Assembly: GCF_023343835.1 (NCBI RefSeq)
Contig: NC_064449.1
Location: forward strand, 2,765,778-2,829,777
DNA: 64,000 nt
From: Lagopus muta
Taxonomy: Eukaryota; Chordata; Aves; Galliformes; Phasianidae
Direction of reading: 5' to 3'
Shown piece after piece: positions 1 to 19,275 of this stretch. The notes under the pieces were generated by a model. The model worked only from the letters and a program-made list of their open reading frames with translations, made no database searches and was not told the origin of the DNA. Made by a program: the position numbers and the translations under genes. How positions within the stretch are numbered: position 1 is the first letter of the stretch; every line of letters begins with the position of its first letter.

Positions 1-9755
<9,755 letters not shown>

Positions 9756-9993
9756 ATAGCATTACACATCCTCAGGAAGTGTAGAATTGCTGGTTACTTT
9801 GATGGAGATGTGGATTCCTGCAGTAGAAGTCTATGACAGCAGATGAAAGAAGAGAGCTTGTAGACAGTGCTGCCATTGTTTTGGTGTACAGCTTGTGACT
9901 GAAAAGGACATTTGTGCTTTTGGCAGGAAAGTTTTTAACATTATAATTCTTTGAATTTCATTCTTCCTTTTGTTTATAAATATTTATTTTTAA

Positions 9994-9999
9994 AATAAA
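9994..9999 (+). terminator. MORC2 poly(A) signal AATAAA
   Basis: A canonical AATAAA lies about 240 bases after the MORC2 stop codon (9753-9755), inside an A/T-rich stretch and followed by a GT-rich stretch. It implies a short 3' UTR ending near 10,015. Confidence 0.85.
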
Positions 10000-10015
10000 T
10001 GGGAACTGTGCCTGG

Positions 10016-13000
10016 TATGATGGGAGGGTTGCTGTGTGGTTTTAGTGAAGTAAAAGTGTGGGTCCCCTTTTTGCATGTGAGGTACATGTTAAACCTGGAA
10101 GACCAGAATCTCATGCCTAGCAAGTTGTCTCATAAGAATCTGACAGGAAGTTGAAACTAGGTTTTAAACACTGGGAGAAGAGGCCAGGACTTGAGAACTT
10201 CTCTTGATGTAGAGAAAAACAGAGACCTGAGCTTCAGAGTAGGGATCCAGGCAGTGTGTGTGGAGGGGATGCAACTGTGAGGATTCTCAAAGCTGAGTGT
10301 GGGGGTAGGGGCTGGCATTCGTGCAGTTGTTGAGTGTAGGGTCTGTGTAAGCAGGTGGAATTGTCATGGTGCTGACAGTACAGAGGATGAGGATCCTCTA
10401 AAGAGAGTTTGGCTGCTCACGTGGCTCGCAGCAAATTGCAGTGGTCAGAGGAAGAAAGCTGGAGTTCACGTTGTTTCCTAGCAGTTATCACACGTTATTG
10501 CTGCTGTTTCTTTGGGACATAATTGCAACAGCAGCAGAGCCCCTTGGCCAGCTGAAAATAAAGTGACCCTATGTTCTGTCCTGATTCCCTCAGGTTTGTG
10601 TTGCTTTGATCCTCTTGCCATTCCAGGTAATTTTAATTGAAGCACTGGAACTCAGAGCCCTGAACTGCTAATTTTTGTCAGGCCCTTGGCTCAGCAACAA
10701 GGACGTTGCCTTTCCCTCTTGCTCCAAGCTGGAGGCTGAATTGCAGCTCCTTGCAGAGCACTTCTTGCACAGACCGCGTGGTTTGAGTTCATTGGCCAGC
10801 TGTCTGCTCAGCTCTGCTCACAGGAGACGAGTACAAATGAGTCCATGCTCAGAAACCTCTACAGCCCAACTGCTTCATGAGTCACAGCGTGAGCAAGACG
10901 TGCCCACCTCCAGGAACACCAAATGAACCGTGCTGTTGCCATTCCTTTGTAAGCTGAATGTGTGGTAGATGTTGCAGGGAGGAAACCCAGTCCAAAGTAA
11001 ACATCTGTTACTGAGCAGCTCTAAGTTCTGCGTACCACAGGAAAAATAAAAAGAGGGAAGATTGGTTCATTTACCCGCATTTCAGGCCCTTGTGACAGCA
11101 TACAGTCTGAGGCTGATTGCTTTTGTTCAGGTTGAGGATCCTTGTGTAAGAAGCATCCTTCCATAAATGCAGGAGCAACCTCCACCAGCTTCTCAAGCTC
11201 TTCACGTGTGTTGGAGATGTGTTAACGGGGATTGCACACTGCTGCTCAGGTGGAGATGTTCCCTCTGTAGGACCTGAGTTCTGTGTTGAGGTGAGAAGAA
11301 ACCTTTGTCCTCCCCAGGTGAGCAGCAGGAGTTCTGAAGAAGTAGATTTCATTGAAGTACAGCTCGAGGATAATGCAGTTAGTAAGCTTTAATTCATACC
11401 ACTGGGAGCATGGCAGTGTAGAACCAATAGTCGTCACGTGTTTCTAAGTTGGATCCCATACTCCTCCCTTTAGGAAGGTTTTACATGATTTTATTCCTCT
11501 GTTTTCTGGGAATTTCTTATTTTCAGTTTTAAATTTTCTTCATGGCATTTCATCTCTGTTCTCGTACCAAATACTTTTGATCAAGTTTATATTTCTTCAC
11601 TGGAGTTACATTCATCAGCGCAGCTGATGCACAACTGCCTCCTCTCACCTTCAGTTCTGCTAGGAAAAGGAAGCCAAGAACTCTTAGGTGCTAATAAAGC
11701 CATTCTCAAGACCTTCCTGCTGTTTCTTTGCAGTGGTTTCAGTTTTACTTAGAATCATGGAACCATTTGAGTTGGAAGGGACCACTAAAGGCCATCTGGT
11801 TCAACTCCACTGCACTGAACAGGGACACCCACTGGTCAGGTGTTCGGAGTCCCATCCCCTCACCTTGGGTGTCTGCAGGGACAGGGCATCCATGCAGGTG
11901 CAAATACATGTATTTAATAACAAGGCGAGAAAATAAATGCTTGAACATCAACTTTTGGGTCTTGCTGTGGTGATTGTTCCAGGATAACTTTGCCTTAGGC
12001 TCAAGAGGAAAGAAGAAAGCCGAAGGCAGCATCTGAAGGAGCTCCTGTCTAAAGGCAGCCCTGTGCTGACGGTGTTTTCTGTATGTCTTCAAAGCCCACA
12101 TGTGTGCCAGGAAAGGCTTTGCACAAGGTCTGTTCTGGTAGTAGCACAAAACCAGACCCAGCTGCTCTTCGGCAGCGTTGTGCTGTGTTGTGATTCCCAT
12201 CCTGTTGTGGCAATTGGTTCCTCTATGAGTGGGACGTAGTCCTGTGCCTGCAGCTATCTTCAATCCTCTCTTGTTGTGGCCTCAGGGTCTCAAGATGTAA
12301 CTCACACTTGACCAGTGCCTTGAGACCGGGGGCATTAAGGCCCTTCTGAGGCCAGTGTTGTGACCAAGCTCTCAGAGCAAAGCATCTGCTGTGTTGGTAC
12401 CTGAGGCTCAGGCTGCTTGTGGCCACGGCTCCAAGGCTGCAGCTGAGGCTGGCCGGGACAGCAGTGGTGTGCAGGTCTGGGATGCTCAGCAGGTCTGGGA
12501 TGCTCAGCCACCCCGGGCTGCTCTGTGGGGCTGAGGGAATCTGCAGCCCAGCTGCAGTGGGGGCTCATGAAGTGTTGCATTGTCTGTGCAGGGGCTGCGG
12601 GCGCCTGGGAACGTGGGCATGAGCAGAGGTGCCACCTCGAGCTGCCATGTCTCCAGGGCAACACCTCGGGGCAGCAGAGGAATCCCCAGCCCTGCAGGAC
12701 AGCCCCAGCCCGACCCTGGCTTTGTTGGCTCCCTGCTGTTTGTTCATAGACAAGAGGATGAGGCCTTCCTTTTCCTGCCAGCTGCCTGGAAGCGGCTCCG
12801 CCGACATAAAAAGCTCCACTGGTGTCTGCCCCGCAGGAGAGAAGGGACCCACTGAGCTCTGCACTGAGCCCTGTGCCAAGGCACCGCGAGGGGCACAGTG
12901 GGCCCTTGTCCCTGTGCCAGGAGCAGCTGGCAGCTTCCTACCACGGCCACGAGCTCCTGGCAGCAGCAGCATCCTCAGCCCCACAGCGGCATGGGGCAGC

Positions 13001-14250
13001 CTGAGCCTAGCCCAGCTGCAGGAGCCGTTGTGCTGCTCATCCTGAGGCCCGGCACTCCCCTAAGGTGGGCACTGGCTGTGGGACCCCTTGGAGTTCTGTA
13101 TGCCCTCGTGCTGTAGGGCTACGTTGTCCTTTGGTTCCTTTCCATTCCCCTCCTGCCCTCTCCTCAGCTCTGCCGGCCTTGTGCAAGCCACTGTCCCACC
13201 ATATCTGAGCCAGAGGACAAGAAGAGGGGGGCCCGACAGCACAGGCAGGGTCAGTATGCCACCACCACCCCCATCCCAAAGCTCCGCATCTGTCTGAGCC
13301 TGAGCAGTGAGAGTACATTTGGAAGCTGGAGGCAGTGCCCGGCTCCTGGCGCTTGCCCACCACCTCCTCTTTCCTCCATGGGCACTTAGGAGTGCAGACA
13401 CTGCACGCATCTCCCAGGTATGAAGCACTGGAGCAGAAACCCAGAGAGGACCCCAAGCTGTCCCAGCTCCTTCTGCCAACACAGGGGTTGGCACCCTGGG
13501 GCAGCAGAGAGGGGACACCTCAGCGCAGAGCAGAGCTAGGGTGAGGGCAGAGCCTGCAGGGTCACCTCTGCCTATGCAGGACACAGCCTTGAAGCTGGCA
13601 GGTGCTTTTTGTGCTGGGATGCCTTCCCTCTCCCTCAGCCCTCCATCCCAGTGCTCACAGCAGGGCCAGTTCCATCACCACTCCCTGTGTCTGGGGTTTG
13701 GCAGCTCACCCCTCATGCCCACGGCTGCAGGGATGTGGTTCTGGGTCCGGTTGGATCTCACACCCCAGGGCACAGCAGCCCCTTGCAGAGGCTGAATGGG
13801 TTGCAGGAGAGCTGGACCAAGCTGGAGATGTGCCCTGCTCAGGTAGAGCTACCATTAAAGCAAGGAGGAGCTAGGAGGGCTCCAGGTGACCGTGCAGGGC
13901 TGGGCTCAGCACGCTGCGGCCACAGTTTTGGGTGTGGGGGCTGGGACAGAGTAAGAACCCCATTGGATTTGCAGAGCTGGGACTCAAAGGAGCAGCCTTT
14001 GGACTGCCAGCAACCACCCGGCCCCAGGACAGGGCTGTCCTGTGCCAGCAGGAGCGTTAACTCCACTGCGGCACTCCAGGAGTGCCATCTCACACCAGCC
14101 CCACGCTATCACCAATGCAGGACTAATTCCTGCCGAACGCACTCTCCGAACCCGGTGCGACTTTAGCGCAGAACGCCTCCAGCGCTAAACTGCAGCCGGG
14201 GCAGCGCCGCGCGGGCTCCGACCGCGACGGGACGAAGAAGGGAGCGAGCT
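10016..14250. other. Intergenic spacer between MORC2 and the receptor gene; no gene supported
   Basis: I see no chain of exons with coding similarity on either strand. The first 2 kb are of average composition and include stray AATAAA motifs (for example 10557-10562). From about 12,400 the sequence becomes GC-rich, and many overlapping open frames appear on both strands for that reason alone. A CR1 fragment occupies part of it. A non-coding transcript cannot be excluded. Confidence 0.6.
11750..11903 (-). mobile_element. CR1 LINE 3' fragment (minus)
   Basis: The segment begins with AGAATCATGGAACCATTTGAG, TTGGAAGGGACCACTAAAGG and CCATCTGGTTCAACTCC and continues into CACCTTGGGTGTCTGCAGGG. That is the inverted 3' end of a CR1 element. 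It resembles the copy at 61,095-61,268 in opposite orientation. Confidence 0.88.
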
Positions 14251-14268
14251 CCGAGGGCGGCACGGCCG

Positions 14269-14274
14269 TTTATT
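14269..14274 (-). terminator. Receptor poly(A) signal (AATAAA on minus strand)
   Basis: TTTATT on the plus strand reads AATAAA on the minus strand. It lies only about 17 bases beyond the stop codon of the receptor gene at 14,292. If used, the 3' UTR would be extremely short. Confidence 0.6.
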
Positions 14275-14291
14275 GGGAGGAAGGGGCGCCG

Positions 14292-15392
14292 CTACACCTT
14301 GGTGCCCCCCGAGGAGGGCAGCTCGGAGCGCTGCGTCGGAGCGCTCGGCGTGGAGGAGGCGGCGGGGGGCGGTCGGGCTCCGCGCAGCCCCAGCAGCGCT
14401 CGGCACTGCGCGCGGAAGCGGCCGTCGAGGAAGGCGTAGAGCAGCGGGTTGAGGCAGCTGTTGAGGTAGGCGAGGCAGGTGGCGTAGGGATGCAGGCGGG
14501 AGATGAGGCCGAGCAGAGCGCACGGCAGCTCCAGCAGCCCGGCCGCCGCCAGCACGAAGAGGCTCTTCAGCAGATGGAAAGGCAGCCAGCAGCCGGCGAA
14601 CACCCCGACCAGCGCGGCGATCAACCGCAGCAGCCTCCTCCTCGCCGCAGCTTCGGCTCTGCGGGGCCGCAGGTGGCGGCGGACGGCGCTCCCCACGCAG
14701 CAGTAGCACACGGCCATGAGCAGCAGCGGAGCGGCGAAGCCCAGCGCGGTGGTGCCGAGGCTGAGCGCCGCCGCCGCCCGCTCCGCGCCGCCGCCCTCCC
14801 CCCACAACCGCAGGTCGCACAGCGTGCGGTTCCGCGCGTCCCTCCGCGCCTCGCGGAGCAGCAGGGCGGGCAGAGCGGCCGCCGCCGCCGCCGCCCACAG
14901 CGCGGCCAGAGGGCCCAGAGCCGCGGGGCGGCGGAGACGCGCAGAAGCGGCGCGGGGCGGCGGGGGGGCGGCGCGGAGCACGGCGCGGTAACGCTCGGCG
15001 CTCAGCCCGCCCAGGCAGAAGGCGGAGGCGAACATGTTGAGCAGCACCAGGTAGCTGCTGAGCTTGCAGAGCGCCGCGCCGAAGGGCCAGTGGAAGCGCA
15101 GCGCCGTGTAGGCGGCCCACAGCGGCAGCGTGGCCACGAAGGCCAGGTCGGCCAACGCCAGGTTGCCGATGTAGGCGTCGGCGGAGCGCCGCTTGGCTCG
15201 GGGGCCGCGCCACACCGTCAGCAAAACCAGCGCGTTGCCCGCCAGCCCCAGCGCGAAGACCAGCGCGTAGAGCGCGGGCAGCAGCGAGAAGGACGCCTCC
15301 CAGTCCGCCTGCCAGGCGCACGCCGTCCCGTTGCCCTCCTCCTCCTCCTCCTCCGCCTCCCCGTAGTAATAATCCGCCTCCGCGTACTCCAT
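14292..15392 (-). CDS. Apelin-receptor-family class A GPCR, single exon, 366 aa
   Basis: An intronless rhodopsin-family receptor. It begins at ATG with an acidic N-terminus (EADYYYGEAEEEEEE), a glycosylation sequon NGT and a cysteine at about residue 25. Class A landmarks are present in order: GLAGNALVL in TM1, LALAD in TM2, CKLSSYLVLLNMFASAFCLG in TM3 followed by ERY in place of DRY, a TM4 tryptophan, NRTLCDL in loop 2, CWLPFH in TM6 and NSCLNPLLYAF in TM7. KRRSAD, ATLPLWAAYT, HWPFG and PYATC match the apelin receptor closely. It should couple through Gi and sit at the plasma membrane, by family. The coding sequence is extremely GC-rich and alanine-rich. It looks like a second, apelin-receptor-2-like paralogue rather than classical APLNR, but assignment needs a tree. 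It is a whole gene with no internal break. Confidence 0.9.
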   Translation of the reverse strand: MEYAEADYYYGEAEEEEEEGNGTACAWQADWEASFSLLPALYALVFALGLAGNALVLLTVWRGPRAKRRSADAYIGNLALADLAFVATLPLWAAYTALRFHWPFGAALCKLSSYLVLLNMFASAFCLGGLSAERYRAVLRAAPPPPRAASARLRRPAALGPLAALWAAAAAAALPALLLREARRDARNRTLCDLRLWGEGGGAERAAAALSLGTTALGFAAPLLLMAVCYCCVGSAVRRHLRPRRAEAAARRRLLRLIAALVGVFAGCWLPFHLLKSLFVLAAAGLLELPCALLGLISRLHPYATCLAYLNSCLNPLLYAFLDGRFRAQCRALLGLRGARPPPAASSTPSAPTQRSELPSSGGTKV

Positions 15393-15599
15393 CGCCCCGC
15401 GTCCCCCCGCGCCGTTTCACCTTTAATAAGGCGACCCCGCGGACCGCCCCGCGGAGGCGGAGAGCGGTGGGAGCGGCTCCGGGGGCGATGGAGGGGGTGC
15501 GGGTACCCAAAGTGCGGCCAGAGGGATGGGGGGGCTGTGCTGGGGCTGCGGGAGTGGGGATTGTGCGGGTGGGAACGAGAGCGGGAGGGGATGGAGGGA

Positions 15600-16052
15600 G
15601 CGGGATGCAGGCGGGGATATAGTGGAGATAGCAGGTAGATGTAGTGGGGATAGATGTGGGAATGCAGACAGGGATGCAATGGAGATGCAGTAGAGATGCA
15701 GTAGGGATGCAGGCAGGAATGCAGTGGGGGATGCAGGCAGGGATGGATGCAGTAGGGAAGCAGCAGGGATGCAGTAGAGATGCAACAGGAATGCAGAAGG
15801 GATGCAGGCAGGGATGGATGCAGGCAGGGATGCAGGCAGGGAAGCAACAGGGATGCAAAAGAGAAGCAATAGGGATGGGTGCAGTAGGAATGCAGGCAGG
15901 GAAGCAACAGGGATGCAGGCAGGGAAGCAACAGGGATGGATGCAGTAGGGAAGCAGCAGGGATGCAGTAGGAATGTAGCAGGGATGCAGTAGAGAAGCAG
16001 CAGAGATGCAACAAGGATGCAGGCAGTAGGGATGCAGTAGTGCAAAAGCTTC
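15600..16052. repeat. GATGCAG-type degenerate minisatellite
   Basis: About 450 bases of interleaved short units such as GGGATGCAGGCAGGGAAGCA, GATGCAGTAGG and AGCAACAGGGATGCA. They have no fixed period but share a core GATGCAG. The array begins about 200 bases upstream of the receptor start codon. The long open frames crossing it on the minus strand (leucine-, serine- and proline-rich, with CIPAAS-like repeats) are products of the array, not genes. Confidence 0.92.
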
Positions 16053-18600
16053 ATGCTGAGCACAGTGGGACAGCAGATGCCACTCTGGGCACAGAGGCAT
16101 CCCACCCCACCTCACACCAGTGGTCCTATTGCTGGTGTGGCCATGCCAGAGGTGAGCAGGACCTGCAGGTGTCAGGGAAGAAGGCAAAGCAATCCCAACA
16201 GCTTCCTGGCCAAGGTATCCGGAAGCAAATTCTGTGTCATCTGGTCTGGTTTCCTGCAGATCACTCTGTTTTATCTTTTTTCCCTTCTCTCAAACAAGAA
16301 CATCCTTGTTTGAAGGGTCCCTCACAGAAGCCACTTCCCCTGTGTGGGTCCCAGGTTGGCACACACCCAGCAGCAGTGCTGCCAGCAGTGGGGTGTGGGG
16401 CTGCCTCACACAGCAGAGGTTCTTCCCTCGCTGGCATGGGGAAGGTTCCTGTTCCCCAGTGTGGCTGATGCCCCTGTGTTGCAGTGGCCCTGTGCTGTGG
16501 AGTTGGTCCTGATGCAGTGCTCTTAATACCTGTACTGGCCACATCTGTTGTCCTTCTCCCATAAGGCCTGCTGGGATGCCCTGCTCTGGACTTTGGCATC
16601 ATCTTCCTTGGGACACCTTTAACCATCACCAATCCCTCCACCGTGCAAAGATGGAAATGTCTTTGTTCAACATTCTGTCCTGCCAGGAGTAGCTGGGGGA
16701 GCCATGCCTGCATCAGGGGGACAGGGAAGGCTCAGGGCTTTGGGAGCTGTCCTGCATTCTCTGCAGGAATTGGGGAGGTGCTGGGCTGGCTGGTGCTTGG
16801 CCAGGGGTGCAGCTCTTACTTGTTCCAAAGGCAACCAAATTCCTAAGCAACCGAACTGGCAGGAGAGTGAGAAGTGCTTTTTAGTCAGGAAATCCAACTG
16901 AAAGGACTGCAGGAGGAAAAAAAAAAAAAGACAAAGTCATATTACATTATTTCACACCTTTTGGCACAGCGTCTCCAGCAAACCAAACTGCCATACAGGA
17001 CAGCAGGAGCTTGCCTGTCCTGATCCCCTGGCATTTTACTTTAAGGTCCAGTGCTGTGAGTGCGGTGCCCTTGGCCCAGCTGCTCTCACGCCAGCAGATC
17101 ACGCACTGTGGCTACATCTTTCCTCCTGCTGGCCCACATTTCAGTGTTGGGGCTCCTTGCTATTCGTGCAGAGGATTGTAGCTTCCCTCTGTGGTTTCTG
17201 CAGGACCCTGCATCACATTTGCCTGTATTCCTCATTTTCTCTGTCTGTCTGTGAGGCACCGAGGCTCCAGCTGGTGCAGCGGGGAGGGCTGTGTCCCTGG
17301 CACTTGCAGAAGCATTCACAGGAGGTGCCTCTTCCTGTCTGTCTCCGCACAGATTTCGTCTGTCGCTGCTTTTTTTCAGCAGCAGCTGCACCTCCAACTG
17401 AACTTTCCATAGAGGCTCTTCAGTGCTTCCTTTTCCCTGAGATCGCTGCTCTACAAGAGACGGAAGATGAACGAGCAGCTTTTCTAACATTTCTCATATC
17501 CCTGAATTTGCACCTGGGCTGTTTTTCCAGCAGTCAGATGCACACAGCCTCATCTGCCTATGCAGGCAGTATCTCACCATCTCACACACTCCTGGCCCTG
17601 GGGGCACCGCAGCTTTGCCACCCACTTTCTAGGAAGAGCAGTCCTGTTGGGAATCAGGAGGAGAAGGAGCCCTGGGGTGAGCTGAGTCCTGCAGATCCAG
17701 CCAGGGCAGGGCCAGGAGGAGCAGTCAGCCCTGTTGCATTGCTGGTGGGCAAAGCGGAGGAAACCTGCTCCTTTCCCAGGGCAGATGCAGTTACGGGGAC
17801 AAGTTTGTCAGCTTCACAAACAAATATACAGAAGGCCAGTTAAAACCTGGGGGCATTTCCCTGCAGAGATAACGAGGATGGTTTGCAAATCAGGAGAGCA
17901 AAAGGAAAATGCTGTTAATGTTATTCGTATTTTATAAGCCAGCGATTGCCTGCAGGTGCAAGGCTTTCTTAACCACACGGAGAAAAGGAGAAGGCAGGGC
18001 TGAGAGTCTTTCACATCTCCAGGGTTCAAAGGGGAAACACAGCAGGTATTGTGTTGCTTTGCTACTAAATGGGGTGGTGGTGTTCAATTGTTTGAGGGCA
18101 TTTGAATGGGCCAGCTCTCTGTTTTGATCCCAGATTTCTCCCAGAATCAGGGATGGGGGCAGTGGGCAGATGGAGTGGCACGGGAGGGGACTGTGGGTTG
18201 TCACAGTGCTCCTGCGAGGACCAGGATGCTGATGTGCAGGGAGAGAGTGGATTCTCATGGTTTCAGTGCTGTTTAGAGGCACAGAGTTGCAGCAAGGGCA
18301 CCGTAATTATTACGGCTTGTTCAGTGATATGAAAACACGGATCTATGGATATTGATCCTGAATGGGTTCCTTTGCATCCGTTCGTTTAAGCGCTGCCTTC
18401 GACCGTCGCTTTGTTATTGAGCACTGGAGCTTTCCAGTTGTGCCTGTATGGATGTGGAAGGTTGCCAGGAAGGCTCCAGGGGTTGTTTTCCCCTCCAATG
18501 GCCCCGATGATGGCAGCATGGTTGGTGCAGGGATTGATGCCACCTGCGCAGCTCAGGACGTGTCCTGACCCAGCAGCATCCTGTGGGAGGAGGGAGGAGA
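16053..18600. other. Spacer with no recognisable gene
   Basis: Ordinary-looking sequence between the minisatellite and a CR1 copy. Open frames up to 228 codons occur on both strands, for example 17,157-17,843 plus, but they show no domains, no plausible splice continuation and no resemblance to known proteins. A poly(A) tract lies near 16,917-16,929. Confidence 0.55.
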
Positions 18601-19108
18601 ATCACAGAATCATAGAATCACAAGGTTGGAAACGACCTGCAAGATCATCCAGTCCAACCCCCCTCCCATTCCTATCAGTACCACAAGCACTAACCCACAT
18701 CTCGTAGCTCCTCATCCAGGCGCCTCTTGAGCACTGCCAGGAACGGCGACTCCACCACCTCCCTGGGCAGCCATTCCAGTGCCTGACCACCCTTTGAGAG
18801 AAGAAGTTTCTCCTAATATCCAGCCTAAACCTCCTCTGGTACAACTTCTGGCCGTTTCCTCGGCTCCTGCTATTTGCCTGGGAGAAGAGGCCAGACCCTT
18901 TTGCACCACAACCTCCCTTCAGGAAGTTGTACAGTGCAGTGAAGTCTCCCCTGAGCTCCTCTTCTCCACACTGAACATTCCCAGCTCCCTCAGCCGCTCC
19001 TCATCAGCCCTGTGCTCCAGACCCTTCACCAGTTTCGTTGCCCTTCTCTGGACACGTTCCAGGGCCTCAATGTCTTTCTTATAGTGAGGGGCCCAAAACT
19101 GAACACAC
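18601..19108 (-). mobile_element. CR1 LINE, about 0.5 kb 3' end (minus), abutting the MAJIN promoter
   Basis: The left edge shows the inverted CR1 3' terminus ATCACAGAATCATAGAATCA, then GGTTGGAAACGACCTGCAAG, ATCATCCAGTCCAACCC, CTCCTCATCCAGGCGCCTCT, CATTCCAGTGCCTGACCACC and AGAAGAAGTTTCTCCTAATA. The right end carries GGGCCCAAAACTGAACACA and stops near 19,108. It is 5' truncated and retains a short open frame from the end of ORF2. Confidence 0.95.
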
Positions 19109-19275
19109 AGGAGCGGGAGCTGCTGCCCTGCGCCCCCCCACGGCTGCGGCCTGCACACGGCGCCGGCCCCGCCGCCATCTGCGGCTCGTCAGGCACAGCG
19201 CTGGGCTGTGTGCTGTAAGAGGGGCCCGGGGAGGAGCCAGAGCCGGCCTTCTTCCTTTGGCGGCGACAAAAAAAG

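Noticed and set aside
10557-10562. Second AATAAA downstream of MORC2
   Set aside because: The signal at 9,994 is closer and better placed. This one may be an alternative end, but nothing else supports it.
15421-15430. TATA-like CTTATTAAAG (minus strand) before the receptor ATG
   Set aside because: It is only about 30 bases from the start codon, so a start site set by it would leave almost no 5' UTR; probably chance.
14490-15638. 382-codon plus-strand open frame antisense to the receptor
   Set aside because: Antisense open frames are expected opposite very GC-rich, alanine-rich coding sequence. It is low-complexity (Gln, Arg, Ala) with no domain.
14185-16014. 609-codon open frame on the minus strand, and 295- and 254-codon frames overlapping it
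   Set aside because: It runs through the GATGCAG minisatellite (yielding CIPAAS-like repeats) and then through the receptor gene in a wrong frame. The length is explained by GC-rich, stop-poor DNA.
17157-17843. 228-codon plus-strand frame in the spacer
   Set aside because: Composition looks like translated non-coding DNA, with no signal, domain or conserved block.
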